A model generated the notes under the pieces. It did no database searches. It had not been told where the DNA came from and was given only the letters and a program-made list of their open reading frames with translations. Positions 31,941 through 39,724 of a stretch of 64,000 nt of DNA are shown in pieces. The stretch is from Betaproteobacteria bacterium (lineage in GTDB: Bacteria > Pseudomonadota > Gammaproteobacteria > Burkholderiales > Casimicrobiaceae), in the NCBI GenBank assembly GCA_013298765.1, contig JAAFJA010000017.1, positions 1 through 64,000 on the forward strand. Reading direction: 5' to 3'. The position numbers and the translations under genes were made by a program. How positions within the stretch are numbered: position 1 is the stretch's first letter; each line of letters opens with the position of its first letter.

Positions 31941-32335
31941 GAGTCCCTCTCCGACGCCTGCCGCTCACGCTGCTGGCGCTCGTAGCGCTGCCGGTAGGAG
32001 CGCGCTTGGCGGTCTCGCAGGGTCTGCAGCTGGTCGGTCTCCCTCCTCCAGCCGAGGTAATGATCGCGGATCCTCGATGTCGTGAGGTAGGTGGGCACCA
32101 TGAGCGCGAGGGCGCCAACGACCTGAAGGATCGTCGCCTTCAGCTGGCTCACTTGGTGAGGCGGGTAGAGGGATAGGTACTCGTACGCCGCGAGGATGGG
32201 CAGAACGAACATGATCCACATCCAGAAGATCCTGTCCGCGACGCGGCAGAGAGCCTTCCAAGACCGCTCCGCAGACGCCTGCTGGTCTTGAATCGCTCCA
32301 TAAAGAACGCTCGGATCCACTTGCTCTTCATCCAT
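31937..32335 (-). CDS. Membrane hairpin protein with basic helical tail
   Basis: 132 residues from ATG 32335. Two membrane spans, about 40-60 (IFWMWIMFVLPILAAYEYL) and 75-95 (ILQVVGALALMVPTYL), followed by a long Arg/Gln-rich helix (RDRQARSYRQRYERQQRERQ). It resembles the preceding gene in layout. Part of a leftward set of small membrane proteins. Function unknown. Confidence 0.65.
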   Translation of the reverse strand: MDEEQVDPSVLYGAIQDQQASAERSWKALCRVADRIFWMWIMFVLPILAAYEYLSLYPPHQVSQLKATILQVVGALALMVPTYLTTSRIRDHYLGWRRETDQLQTLRDRQARSYRQRYERQQRERQASERDS

Positions 32336-32750
32336 GGTCGCGATCCTTCTTGCCATTCTCTTTGGCCGCTCCGAACGCAGGACGCTCGAGGGTCTTCAGG
32401 AAGTCCCTCTCGAAATGGGAGGCGTTGCGACGACGATGCTCGAGATCGAGGATCCACGGCTCGATGCATCGGACGTTCGCCACGTAGTCCACGGCTCTCA
32501 GCCATAGCAGCGCGACGTAGACGGCGACCCAGAAGTCGATCCTCACCAAGATCGGGTGGCCCGCGTCTCTCCGCATCAGGAACACCGCCACGAGCAGCGC
32601 GGCCGCGCCCCCCACGACGGCGACCACGGGCCAAGCCTTCTGGGTCCGCTCGATTTTCTCTTCCAGAGCGTCCGCGTCGACCTTGGCTTTCGCCGCCCAC
32701 TCGAGGAGTTGGCGTTGCTCGTGGCTGAGAAACTTCGGAGAAACATTCAT
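32328..32750 (-). CDS. Membrane protein with N-terminal coiled coil
   Basis: 140 residues from ATG 32750, overlapping the upstream stop by ATGA. Residues 10-38 form a charged helix (EWAAKAKVDADALEEKIER). Two membrane spans follow, 40-58 (WPVVAVVGGAAALLVAVFL) and 70-88 (RIDFWVAVYVALLWLRAV), then a basic cytoplasmic tail. It overlaps the next gene by 8 bases. Confidence 0.65.
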   Translation of the reverse strand: MNVSPKFLSHEQRQLLEWAAKAKVDADALEEKIERTQKAWPVVAVVGGAAALLVAVFLMRRDAGHPILVRIDFWVAVYVALLWLRAVDYVANVRCIEPWILDLEHRRRNASHFERDFLKTLERPAFGAAKENGKKDRDHG

Positions 32751-33103
32751 CGCGGCCTCCGCTGGCGGAGCAAAGAAGCGCTCAGCGGGAGCATGTCTTC
32801 GATGATCTTCCGCTGGATGGTGCGAATGGCGATCTCCTTGAGCGCTGCGCTGGCCTTCATTCGGCGAAACCGAGCTTCGAAGACGCCGGGGCGAGACAGG
32901 CTCGGGACGGCGCCGAAGAACTCCTCGAAGGCGCGTGTGATCCACACCCTGTCTCCGACGGAGAAGTAGAGCACCCGAGGCTCGCCGGTGCGCTCGTCGA
33001 TCTCGACGATCCCCGGCACGAAGTAGATGCCACCGTGGTTGTGCTGGTAGAACCCACGCACCGCGCGCGGCATGGCGCGCATCGTCCTCTCGAAGGGAGT
33101 CAC
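32747..33103 (-). CDS. Hypothetical protein
   Basis: 118 residues from GTG 33103, overlapping the stop of 33100-33390 (GTGA). A beta-rich core IYFVPGIVEIDERTGEPRVL and SVGDRVWITRAFEEFFGAV, then a helical basic tail. It has no recognised motif. Both ends are coupled to membrane-protein genes, suggesting a shared complex. Confidence 0.6.
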   Translation of the reverse strand: MTPFERTMRAMPRAVRGFYQHNHGGIYFVPGIVEIDERTGEPRVLYFSVGDRVWITRAFEEFFGAVPSLSRPGVFEARFRRMKASAALKEIAIRTIQRKIIEDMLPLSASLLRQRRPR

Positions 33104-33390
33104 CGACCCTTCCCCCCACGCTCATCGAGCTTCGACAGCCGTTCTTGATGGCGAGCGGCCCGCCTCGCCCGCTTGGCGGCGGCCTTCTCGATCGCGAGTC
33201 GGTCCGCATCGGTCAAGACGCGGGTCGCGACCTCGGCCACGAGCTCGGATGACGCTTCTGCAGGCTTCTCTCCGCCGCTTCCTTCAGACGGCTTGTCCAT
33301 GGCCTCCTGCCTGCTGTTCTCCATCTTCTTGGCCAGCATCATGGCGGGAAGTCCTAGGAGGAGGCTGCCGAATCGTGCGAGTGATCTCAT
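33100..33390 (-). CDS. Small protein with possible signal anchor
   Basis: 96 residues from ATG 33390. The first 20 residues (MRSLARFGSLLLGLPAMMLA) look like a signal anchor. The rest is a charged helix with LTDADRLAIEKAAAKRARRA. A TTGACT-N17-GATCGA element ends 9 bases before the ATG (33400-33428). First gene of the leftward membrane-protein operon. Confidence 0.55.
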   Translation of the reverse strand: MRSLARFGSLLLGLPAMMLAKKMENSRQEAMDKPSEGSGGEKPAEASSELVAEVATRVLTDADRLAIEKAAAKRARRAARHQERLSKLDERGGKGR

Positions 33391-33399
33391 TTGCGTCGA

Positions 33400-33428
33400 T
33401 CGATCGCATGCCGCTGGGCAACAGTCAA
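33400..33428 (-). promoter_or_regulatory. Possible leaderless promoter of the 31785-33390 operon
   Basis: Minus-strand TTGACT (33428-33423), 17 bases, GATCGA (33405-33400), 9 bases to the ATG. The spacing fits the other cases but the -10 is weak. Confidence 0.35.
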
Positions 33429-33450
33429 CACATGGACGGCTTCTTGGAGA

Positions 33451-33732
33451 TCAGCCCTTGAAGTGAGCCGTGTGAGGCGCGTACTCCTCCGGGGAGAGGA
33501 CTCCAGCCGCGAAGAAGATCGACACGCCTTCCACTCGTGCTTTCAGCGAAGCGAGCGCGACCCACTGCACGGCGCCCTCGTGGGTCATGGAGAGGTCGGA
33601 GACAGCGACGCCGTAGAGCTGCCTCTCCTCTGGCGTGAGCTTGAGGAAAGACGGGCTGTGGACGATGACGGCCGCAGCCGTCGAGGCCGACAGCGCGCCG
33701 ATCCTCGCTCGATCGTTCAGGTGATTGGACAT
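33451..33732 (-). CDS. Hypothetical protein
   Basis: 93 residues. ARIGALSASTAAAVIVHSPS, LTPEERQLYGVAVSDLSMTH and VQWVALASLKARVEGVSIFF are the main segments; a compact mixed fold is likely. It is read leftward just upstream of the membrane-protein operon, with 60 bases between. Unrecognised. Confidence 0.6.
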   Translation of the reverse strand: MSNHLNDRARIGALSASTAAAVIVHSPSFLKLTPEERQLYGVAVSDLSMTHEGAVQWVALASLKARVEGVSIFFAAGVLSPEEYAPHTAHFKG

Positions 33733-33781
33733 GAGCGGAGCCTACTTCGCTGCGTGTGAATCGTCAAAGCGATAGTCGCTG

Positions 33782-33810
33782 TTGACTGCTGGCGTCTGCG
33801 AGCGCATGCT
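33782..33810 (+). promoter_or_regulatory. Predicted promoter of the ParB-like gene
   Basis: TTGACT 33782-33787, 17 bases, CATGCT 33805-33810, 24 bases before ATG 33835, which has GAGAGGCG upstream. This transcript would have a normal leader. Confidence 0.45.
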
Positions 33811-33834
33811 GACGGACAGAGAGGCGCACACGAG

Positions 33835-34665
33835 ATGAGCGACGGACGTGCAGAAGGACGCAGGCTGGAGACGGACGTAGAGATCTCGCCAGAGAAGGCG
33901 AAGGAGTGGCTCGCGAAGAGCGGCGGCAACCGGCAGCTGAAGCAGAACTCCATTCGGCTCTTGACCGACGAGATCATGGGTGGCCGATGGATCAGGGGAG
34001 CGAGCACGATCCGCATCAGCCGAAGCGGCGTGCTCCTCGACGGCCACCATCGGCTGACCGCAATCGTGCGCTCTGGCAAGACGGTGCTCTGCGACGTCAT
34101 GTACGACTGCGACGACGAGTCGATGCTCGCGATCGACGTAGGCACCGCGCGTTCGGCCGCGGACATCAACGTCATCCGAGGCCGAACGAACAGCATCGTG
34201 ATCTGCTCGGTGATCAACTCTGTCCGAATGGCGTACACGGTCTCGAGTCGGAAGATCTCGATCCAAGAGATCGACCTCATCGAGAACGCGATGCGGCCGA
34301 TCCTCGCGAAGGACATCGTCCGCTTGCACCGAGAGTGCAAGCTCCACCGCTTGTACCGGCCGAGTCTCACCCTCGGCGCGCTGCTGTTTTTCCAGCGCAC
34401 GGAGCCAGAGCTGGAAGGCTTCGTCGCAGACGTCGCTTCGTGCTCCGGTCGCGCAGGAGACCCATCGAAGACGACCAGCGATTACCTCCTTCGCCTGAGC
34501 GCGACGAAGACGACGCACGAGTACAACGCCCTGTACACGAGGCTCGCGGCGGGCGCGAGCGCGTACCTCCGCGGCACGCAGCTCTCGGCGATCCGGGAGA
34601 ACTTCGAGGCGCTCGCCTCCATCCGCAAGAAGGCTGACGAATGGTGGCCGAAGGAAGTGACTTGA
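33835..34665 (+). CDS. ParB-N-like (sulfiredoxin-fold) phage/plasmid protein
   Basis: 276 residues. The ParB-N-type core is clear: LKQNSIRLLTDEIMGGRWIR followed by IRISRSGVLLDGHHRLTAIV, where the DGHHRLxA motif is diagnostic. The C-terminal two thirds are helical, with KISIQEIDLIENAMRPILAK. Related stand-alone proteins in phages are of uncertain function; in ParB the same domain is a CTPase linked to DNA segregation. No partner ATPase (ParA) is seen, so partitioning is not supported. Likely phage or plasmid cargo. Confidence 0.75.
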   Translation: MSDGRAEGRRLETDVEISPEKAKEWLAKSGGNRQLKQNSIRLLTDEIMGGRWIRGASTIRISRSGVLLDGHHRLTAIVRSGKTVLCDVMYDCDDESMLAIDVGTARSAADINVIRGRTNSIVICSVINSVRMAYTVSSRKISIQEIDLIENAMRPILAKDIVRLHRECKLHRLYRPSLTLGALLFFQRTEPELEGFVADVASCSGRAGDPSKTTSDYLLRLSATKTTHEYNALYTRLAAGASAYLRGTQLSAIRENFEALASIRKKADEWWPKEVT

Positions 34666-34690
34666 GCGTCGGCGAAGGAGAGGTCATCCA

Positions 34691-35020
34691 GTGATTTACG
34701 GCGTTCTGCTCTCGAGAGTGCGCAAGGTGTCATCGTCTTTCGCCAGATGCAGATTCTCCTCGGAGTCTTCTGACCACGTCTGGGGACAGAGGGGCTCATT
34801 CTCCGTGTCGGTGCGAACAGATCTGGAGGAGGCCACTGAATATAGCTCGCTGTGCAGCTTCGGACGCTCTGGAGAATGGTTCGGAGAGCGTACGTATTTC
34901 AAGCCGAACTCCATCTCCAGATCAGATAGCCAGTTTTCGGCTGATGCCCCGAACGACCCTTTCTTGGACTCAAAAAACCTCAGCGTGTCCAGGAGTTTTT
35001 TCGGGCCTACTCCCGGATGA
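34691..35020 (+). CDS. Short unknown ORF resembling the 18280-21598 array
   Basis: 109 residues from GTG 34691, behind AAGGAGAGG at good spacing. MIYGVLLSRVRKVSSSF, then GSFSVSVRTDLEEATEYSS. It is Ser/Phe-rich with a hydrophobic N-terminus, as in the array. An opposite-strand frame (34696-35067) is also open and protein-like, so the assignment is not secure. The stop overlaps an 11-codon ORF (ATGA). Confidence 0.45.
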   Translation: MIYGVLLSRVRKVSSSFARCRFSSESSDHVWGQRGSFSVSVRTDLEEATEYSSLCSFGRSGEWFGERTYFKPNSISRSDSQFSADAPNDPFLDSKNLSVSRSFFGPTPG

Positions 35021-35052
35021 CTGGGTCCCATGTCACCGGAGAGATTTCGTGA
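35017..35052 (+). CDS. 11-residue coupling ORF
   Basis: ATG 35017 overlaps the preceding stop (ATGA), and its own stop overlaps the GTG of the next gene (GTGA). Product MTGSHVTGEIS. It may only serve to couple translation of its neighbours. Confidence 0.3.
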   Translation: MTGSHVTGEIS

Positions 35053-35393
35053 CGAAACACTCTGCATTGATCCTCGCCGTTTGCCAGGTCTCCCCGCGGC
35101 CTGGGAACGGCTTCTCTGTTTCCCGGTCGAGCTATTCTGGTGGCGGAGCACCCTACGTTGACGGGTCTCGCGAGTCTTCCTCCGTGTCTTTCGATGTCTC
35201 ATATGGGTATGAATGGGAAGATCGTAGAATCAAGAGCTACGCTGGCTCTTTTCGAGGAGGCGAGGAGAACTGGAGAGAGGCGTCCGATCACCGAGCTCAA
35301 CAGCCGATGGAGATGACTCCAGGCTCAATCAGCCTACCGGTCGTCGGGGGAAGCGTCGCACGGACGTCTTCATCAAACTCAGGTGATCCATGA
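35049..35393 (+). CDS. Short unknown ORF resembling the 18280-21598 array
   Basis: 114 residues from GTG 35049. MTKHSALILAVCQVSPRPGN, then GFSVSRSSYSGGGAPYVDG and VSFDVSYGYEWEDRRIKSY. The strand-like alternation and hydrophobic start match the leftward array, especially its members 7 and 11. No known family. It is the second gene after ParB-like in a rightward unit. Confidence 0.5.
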   Translation: MTKHSALILAVCQVSPRPGNGFSVSRSSYSGGGAPYVDGSRESSSVSFDVSYGYEWEDRRIKSYAGSFRGGEENWREASDHRAQQPMEMTPGSISLPVVGGSVARTSSSNSGDP

Positions 35394-35405
35394 GCCTCGC
35401 CTTTG

Positions 35406-35434
35406 TTGACGGGCGATCCTGTCGGTGGCACTGG
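35406..35434 (+). promoter_or_regulatory. Predicted leaderless promoter of the 35442 operon
   Basis: TTGACG 35406-35411, 17 bases, CACTGG 35429-35434, then 7 bases to ATG 35442. Confidence 0.45.
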
Positions 35435-35441
35435 AACACCC

Positions 35442-35732
35442 ATGCCGTCCGCCATGCACCCGCAGCTCGCTGCGGTGATCAAGTCCTACTCCACGCATCA
35501 GGCTTCGCTGCGCGCCACGAAGACACAGCTCGTCGCGAGCGAAGGCGGCTCGCAGCGCCTCGTCGCGGCGTTCCTCGAGACGCGGTGGCTCCGCAGGGTT
35601 CAGGCGTTGGTCGACGCCTTCCCTCTGGCCGTCGACCACATTCGCCTCCTCGAGTCTCGCGTCTCCGAGCTCGAGCAGAGGCTGCAATCATCGGAGGCAC
35701 CGCGCGAAAATCGCGCTTCGGACGCTGCATGA
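35442..35732 (+). CDS. Helical hypothetical protein
   Basis: 96 residues from ATG 35442, fixed by the promoter spacing; ATG 35454 is possible. HPQLAAVIKSYSTHQASLRA and DHIRLLESRVSELEQRLQS, the latter a short coiled coil. No family. It is coupled to the next gene by ATGA and heads a rightward run that reaches to about 40167. Confidence 0.6.
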   Translation: MPSAMHPQLAAVIKSYSTHQASLRATKTQLVASEGGSQRLVAAFLETRWLRRVQALVDAFPLAVDHIRLLESRVSELEQRLQSSEAPRENRASDAA

Positions 35733-35965
35733 CAGACCCCATCGTCGAAGAATGTTCGGACCACACAGCGCACTACGACCGCAGTGACCTTCGACTCTTG
35801 AAGGTCAAGATGACAGGCCCACGCGGGTCGATCACCGCGGAGAGGACAGAGCTCGGAGGATGGCTGGTGCAGTTTCTTCCCATCGAAGGGACAGAGGCAT
35901 CTTGGAAGATCAGCCTCCCCGAGCACGAGGTGTTTGCCTATCTTCGCTCCGAGGTGCGGCAATGA
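35729..35965 (+). CDS. Small hypothetical protein
   Basis: 78 residues from ATG 35729, overlapping both neighbours by ATGA. A beta-rich segment ITAERTELGGWLVQFLPIEG follows an acidic N-terminus. Unrecognised. Confidence 0.6.
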   Translation: MTDPIVEECSDHTAHYDRSDLRLLKVKMTGPRGSITAERTELGGWLVQFLPIEGTEASWKISLPEHEVFAYLRSEVRQ

Positions 35966-36357
35966 ACGGCGCCCTTCCTTCCGTGTGGGTGCTCCCGCCC
36001 CGCGTTCGCTGTCCATATTGCGGTGGCGACGCCGACGTGGGCAACACCGTCTTCCTTCACCACGTCTCTCCAAAGACCCAAGAGCGCTGCGAGGGCACCG
36101 GTCTCAGCGCGAAGAACGAGCTGAAGAGGGCGATCTTCGATGCTGGTCGCCGCACCGCGTTCGTTCAGCAGGGCATGAAGGACGCTCTCGCGGATGGCAC
36201 CGCGCTCTCGGAGCGCGCGCGCGATCGGATGACCCAGTACATCCAGAGGCTCGACGAGGATCTTCGGGCGCGGAGGCTCGAGATGTGCGCTCTCGGCGCG
36301 CTTCGAGACGAGCTTCAGTTCCTCGCGAAGGAGCCAGCATGGACACCCATGCCGTAG
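35962..36357 (+). CDS. Small protein with N-terminal zinc-ribbon-like motif
   Basis: 131 residues from ATG 35962, ending in TAG. CPYCGGDADVGNTVFLHH near residue 17 and a later Cys suggest a zinc-binding module; the rest is helical and charged (RMTQYIQRLDEDLRARR). The next gene starts 19 bases before this stop, in another frame. Phage-type small proteins often look like this; function unknown. Confidence 0.65.
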   Translation: MNGALPSVWVLPPRVRCPYCGGDADVGNTVFLHHVSPKTQERCEGTGLSAKNELKRAIFDAGRRTAFVQQGMKDALADGTALSERARDRMTQYIQRLDEDLRARRLEMCALGALRDELQFLAKEPAWTPMP

Positions 36358-37121
36358 TCGTCCGGGACGAGGCGCTGGAGGCGCCGAAGGAGTCGACGCT
36401 CGAGGAGCAGAAGGAGAACGAGCGCGCGTACACGCGATCGATCCTCGATCATCACGAGACGATCCTCCGGGACGGAGGTCTCGGCATTGGTTTTCCATTG
36501 GGAGAGCCGCTTCCGATGCCGCTTCGGAACACCCTTCGCCGCGCCATCTTGATGGGGCTGCCAGACCAGGTCGTGCGCACGCTGCAGGTCCTCGTCTACT
36601 ACGGGGCCAAGACCAAAGCCGAGCGCCGGCAGCTCGGGCTGCAGTCCGAGCACGAGATCAAGCTGATCGACCTGCATTTCTGCGGACGTGGCCCATCGAG
36701 GTGCTGCGCGGTCACGGGGGCGCCGGACACCCCCACGATGAGGGCCGAGCCGTCTCATCGCATCGGATCGCTGGGCTCCTCGGTCTTGACCGCCGCGCCT
36801 CCGCCGGTGAGCGATGCCAATCGGCTGCTCGATTTCCTGTCCGACGTGGAGGAGGCCCTCGCTCGCGCGGGGATCCGCAACGATGGTAGCTCGGACCTCA
36901 CCCACTTGATCTTCTACCTGAAGGCGTCGATCGACGGCTGCGGCGTGCAGGAGAAGAACGGCCCGTCGAGAAAGAGCGTCGATGCGGTGATCGCGGAGAT
37001 CCAGAAGCGGGCACAGAGCGTGAACCTCTCGGCCGACAAGCACATCGGGATTCTTCGCTGGATGCGCTCTCAGCTCGAGACGCGCACCAAGCTCGACCGC
37101 AGGATTCTGTTCTACCCATGA
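36339..37121 (+). CDS. Hypothetical protein
   Basis: 260 residues from ATG 36339. An acidic N-terminus leads to LRNTLRRAILMGLPDQVVRT and VLVYYGAKTKAERRQLGLQS, a helix-turn-helix-like stretch that may bind DNA. The second half is helical with LLDFLSDVEEALARAGIRN. It is coupled by ATGA to the integrase that follows, hinting at a regulatory or accessory role in recombination. No family assigned. Confidence 0.55.
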   Translation: MDTHAVVVRDEALEAPKESTLEEQKENERAYTRSILDHHETILRDGGLGIGFPLGEPLPMPLRNTLRRAILMGLPDQVVRTLQVLVYYGAKTKAERRQLGLQSEHEIKLIDLHFCGRGPSRCCAVTGAPDTPTMRAEPSHRIGSLGSSVLTAAPPPVSDANRLLDFLSDVEEALARAGIRNDGSSDLTHLIFYLKASIDGCGVQEKNGPSRKSVDAVIAEIQKRAQSVNLSADKHIGILRWMRSQLETRTKLDRRILFYP

Positions 37122-38128
37122 AAGACATCGTCGTTCGCTCCGAAGACTCGTCGATCGCGACGCCTCCTGACGCTTCGGCCGAGAAGATCCGGCGCCTCGC
37201 CGAGCAGACGGCGCGGCTGCTCGAGGAGAGCCGCGCCGAGAACACGGAGCGCAGCTATCGCAGCTACTGGAAGCAGTGGGAGGCTCACTGCGCGTCGATC
37301 TCCGCTGTTCCCTGTCCCGGAGACCCCACGGTGCTCGCCGCTTGGATCGCGGACCTGACGAGCTCGGGCAAGACCATCGCCACCGTCTACGTCGCGATCT
37401 CCGCGGTTCGAAGTCGGCACCAAGCGCGCGGCGCTCCCTCGCCGACCGAGGACCCGATCGTGAAGGAGGTCCTTCGGGGCGCGCGGCGCGTCCACGGTCG
37501 CCCTGCGCGCCCGAAGAAAGCTCTCCGTCTCGGGGACCTGCGCCAGGTCATCGAGCGCACGGGGAGGGACGAGGCGGGGCTCAGGGACGCGGCCGTGCTG
37601 CTCCTCGGCTGGTACGGGGCCTTTCGTCGATCCGAGCTGAGCGGGCTACGGTGGTCGGACCTCGACTTCGGCGATGACGAAGGCGTCTCCGTCACCCTGC
37701 GTCGGAGCAAGACGGACCAGGTCGGCAAGGGCAAGACCAAGGGCATCCCCTACCAGAGCGATCCGAAGCTCTGCCCGGTGCGCGCCCTCATGCGTTGGCG
37801 CCAGCTCTGTGAGCTGCGCAAGCAGTTCGGCCCGGACGTCCCCGTGTTCCAGGGGATCTTGCGTGGCGGCATCCTCTCGGGGCGTCCCCTCAGCGGCCAC
37901 GCGATCGCGATCGCGATCAAGTCCGCCGTCGAGCGCGCGGGTCTGAACCCTGCTCTGTTCGCTGGTCACTCTCTGCGCAGGGGTTTCGCCACGGAGGCGG
38001 CGCGCGCCGGTCGCAAGATCGAGGACATCCAGAGGCACTTGTCGCACAGCTCGATCTCGACGACTGCTGGATACGTCGAGGAGGGCAGCCGCTTCGGAGA
38101 CTCCAACCCGGCGAGAGGCATGTCGTGA
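37118..38128 (+). CDS. Tyrosine recombinase / integrase, apparently intact
   Basis: 336 residues from ATG 37118 (ATGA overlap with the preceding gene). N-terminal SAM-like domain with NTERSYRSYWKQWEAHCAS. Catalytic set present: R in GAFRRSELSGLRWSDLDF, K in RRSKTDQ, HSLRRGFATEAARAG, H in IQRHLSH, and Y in TTAGYVEEG. Such enzymes integrate or resolve mobile DNA. The gene lies in a rightward operon with exonuclease and DUF488 genes. No att site was identified. Confidence 0.9.
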   Translation: MKDIVVRSEDSSIATPPDASAEKIRRLAEQTARLLEESRAENTERSYRSYWKQWEAHCASISAVPCPGDPTVLAAWIADLTSSGKTIATVYVAISAVRSRHQARGAPSPTEDPIVKEVLRGARRVHGRPARPKKALRLGDLRQVIERTGRDEAGLRDAAVLLLGWYGAFRRSELSGLRWSDLDFGDDEGVSVTLRRSKTDQVGKGKTKGIPYQSDPKLCPVRALMRWRQLCELRKQFGPDVPVFQGILRGGILSGRPLSGHAIAIAIKSAVERAGLNPALFAGHSLRRGFATEAARAGRKIEDIQRHLSHSSISTTAGYVEEGSRFGDSNPARGMS

Positions 38129-38625
38129 GCGAAGAATCTCTGAGGGAAATCGTCGCTGTGGTCGCGCTCCAAGAGACGGTTGCGATCGCGCCGATCACCT
38201 CGCTCACTGAGATCCATCGCGCGCTCTTGCTCGAGCAGATGAGGGCGTGCTTTGGGTCCCCGGTCCTCGATCCGCTCGAAGCCGACGGCTTCCCTTCGCG
38301 CATCGAGTTGCCGCGATCGATGTTCGAATCGCAGGTCTCAGCGATCTGGCGTTTCGATCGCCTGCTCTCCATCGGGGCCAGCCTGAAGCCGCCATCAGAG
38401 GACTGCGAACGGTATCCAGGATCGAAAGACAAGGCGTTTCCCTGCCGATCCTACAAGGACGTCGGAAACCCTGTGGCGTCAGCGCTGATCCGTGGCGCGA
38501 CGAACATGATCAATCTAGAGCTCGACGCCATCCGCGGGATCGTCGTCGGAAAGCTCTTTGCATTCACGAAGGATTCTGCGGGATCCCCCGTAGAGCATGC
38601 CACTCGAGAAGAAAGCTCACCATGA
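38125..38625 (+). CDS. Hypothetical protein
   Basis: 166 residues from GTG 38125, overlapping the integrase stop (GTGA). Helical N-terminus EIVAVVALQETVAIAPITSL, then DPLEADGFPSRIELPRSM and NPVASALIRGATNMINLELD. No family seen. Coupled by ATGA to the exonuclease gene, so co-production with the integrase and exonuclease is likely. Confidence 0.6.
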   Translation: MSEESLREIVAVVALQETVAIAPITSLTEIHRALLLEQMRACFGSPVLDPLEADGFPSRIELPRSMFESQVSAIWRFDRLLSIGASLKPPSEDCERYPGSKDKAFPCRSYKDVGNPVASALIRGATNMINLELDAIRGIVVGKLFAFTKDSAGSPVEHATREESSP

Positions 38626-39335
38626 CAGACCAAGCTCACCACTACCGCTGCTCTCATGTGATCTCGATCGACGGAGAGGCGCCGTTTCTCCATGGACCAT
38701 GCGCAGCGCTCGGCGCGGTGGTCATCGACGTCGTCTCCGAGCGCGTCGTCGACCAGTTTGCGGCCAGGCTGATCCCATCCGATGATCCTTCCTCGGATTT
38801 CGCGCGCCTCAAAGGCGTCGCTGATCCATGGTGCCTCGCCAACATCTACCCGATCCTCGAAGACTCCGAACGGTGGGCGGGGAGGAATCAATTCGACAAG
38901 CAGGGGGCCATGCTGCTCTCGTTCTTCCTCTGGTGGAGCGCGTGGTCCAAGTCCGTCCCCGAGGCCGCGAGCCGCGCGGCGTCCGACGAGGTCTCTTCGG
39001 AGATGGCGTGGCTCCTTCGCTGCACGCTGGAGGCGGCGAAGAGCGCTGGCGCCACAAAGGAGGGAGACGCGATCACCGTTGCAGACTGGTGCTATCCCGT
39101 CGAAGCGGGGATGTTCTCCTCCGTGCTCTCGAGCCATCCGAGCTGGGGTCTCCTCGGTCCGAAGCCGATCCACGAGATCGCGACGCTTCGTCTCGCCGAT
39201 TCGCTGGCGAACCCGACGCTCGGGCCGACAACGCAGCTCGACACCGGCTGCCCTCATGACCCGCTGTACGACGCCGAGCAGAGCGGGATGGAGTGCGTCA
39301 CGTTGCTGAAGAGGCTGAGGAAGCGCAAGGAATGA
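38622..39335 (+). CDS. DEDDh-type 3'-5' exonuclease-like protein
   Basis: 237 residues from ATG 38622. Motif I is SIDGEAPFLHGPCAALGAVV (DxE), of the kind in phage and bacterial proofreading-type exonucleases, and the C-terminal CPHDPLYDAEQSGMEC fits motif III (HxxxxD). Motif II is not obvious. Expected action: removal of nucleotides from 3' ends of DNA or RNA. The gene sits between a hypothetical protein and DUF488, with ATGA overlaps on both sides. Confidence 0.7.
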   Translation: MTDQAHHYRCSHVISIDGEAPFLHGPCAALGAVVIDVVSERVVDQFAARLIPSDDPSSDFARLKGVADPWCLANIYPILEDSERWAGRNQFDKQGAMLLSFFLWWSAWSKSVPEAASRAASDEVSSEMAWLLRCTLEAAKSAGATKEGDAITVADWCYPVEAGMFSSVLSSHPSWGLLGPKPIHEIATLRLADSLANPTLGPTTQLDTGCPHDPLYDAEQSGMECVTLLKRLRKRKE

Positions 39336-39724
39336 GGCTGTTCACGAGCAAAATCTCCTACGACGGAGAGGACCGCTTCGACATCACCCGCAAGAGCGGA
39401 GGCGCGAGGGGGCAGCCTTTCGCTCCTCGAGAAGACGTGTTCTTGGCAGCCGTCAAGCACAAGATGGACTTGCGCAATCGCTTGACGAGGGTCTCGGAAG
39501 GGACGCACGTCGACCTCGTGTTTCGACGCTGGCAGGAGTACGCGAAGAGCTATCTCGCGTGGATCGAGCACAGCCAGGTGCTCTTCGCCCCCGCGTGGGC
39601 CGAACTCCTCGCCAAGCGCGAGCTCACCATCGTTTGCTACTGCGACGTGCCCACCCGATGTCACCGAAGCTTGCTCGCGACCGCGCTCGTACGCCTTGGA
39701 GCGTGCTATGAAGGGGAGCGATGA
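39332..39724 (+). CDS. DUF488 family protein
   Basis: 130 residues from ATG 39332. DRFDITRKSG at the start and the family's C-terminal signature LTIVCYCDVPTRCHRSLLA. Members are uncharacterised; the conserved Cys-Cys-His triad suggests metal or redox chemistry. Coupled to neighbours by ATGA. The family is common on mobile elements, but its substrate is unknown. Confidence 0.8.
   Translation: MRLFTSKISYDGEDRFDITRKSGGARGQPFAPREDVFLAAVKHKMDLRNRLTRVSEGTHVDLVFRRWQEYAKSYLAWIEHSQVLFAPAWAELLAKRELTIVCYCDVPTRCHRSLLATALVRLGACYEGER

Noticed and set aside
33806-33838. 10-codon leader peptide before the ParB-like gene
   Set aside because: Its ATG lies inside the predicted -10 box and it has no ribosome site; the ATGA overlap is probably coincidental.
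34696-35067. Minus-strand ORF opposite 34691-35020
   Set aside because: It has natural-looking composition and a possible GAGGATC ribosome site, so it is not excluded, but the plus strand has a stronger ribosome site and stop-start overlaps; listed only as an alternative.
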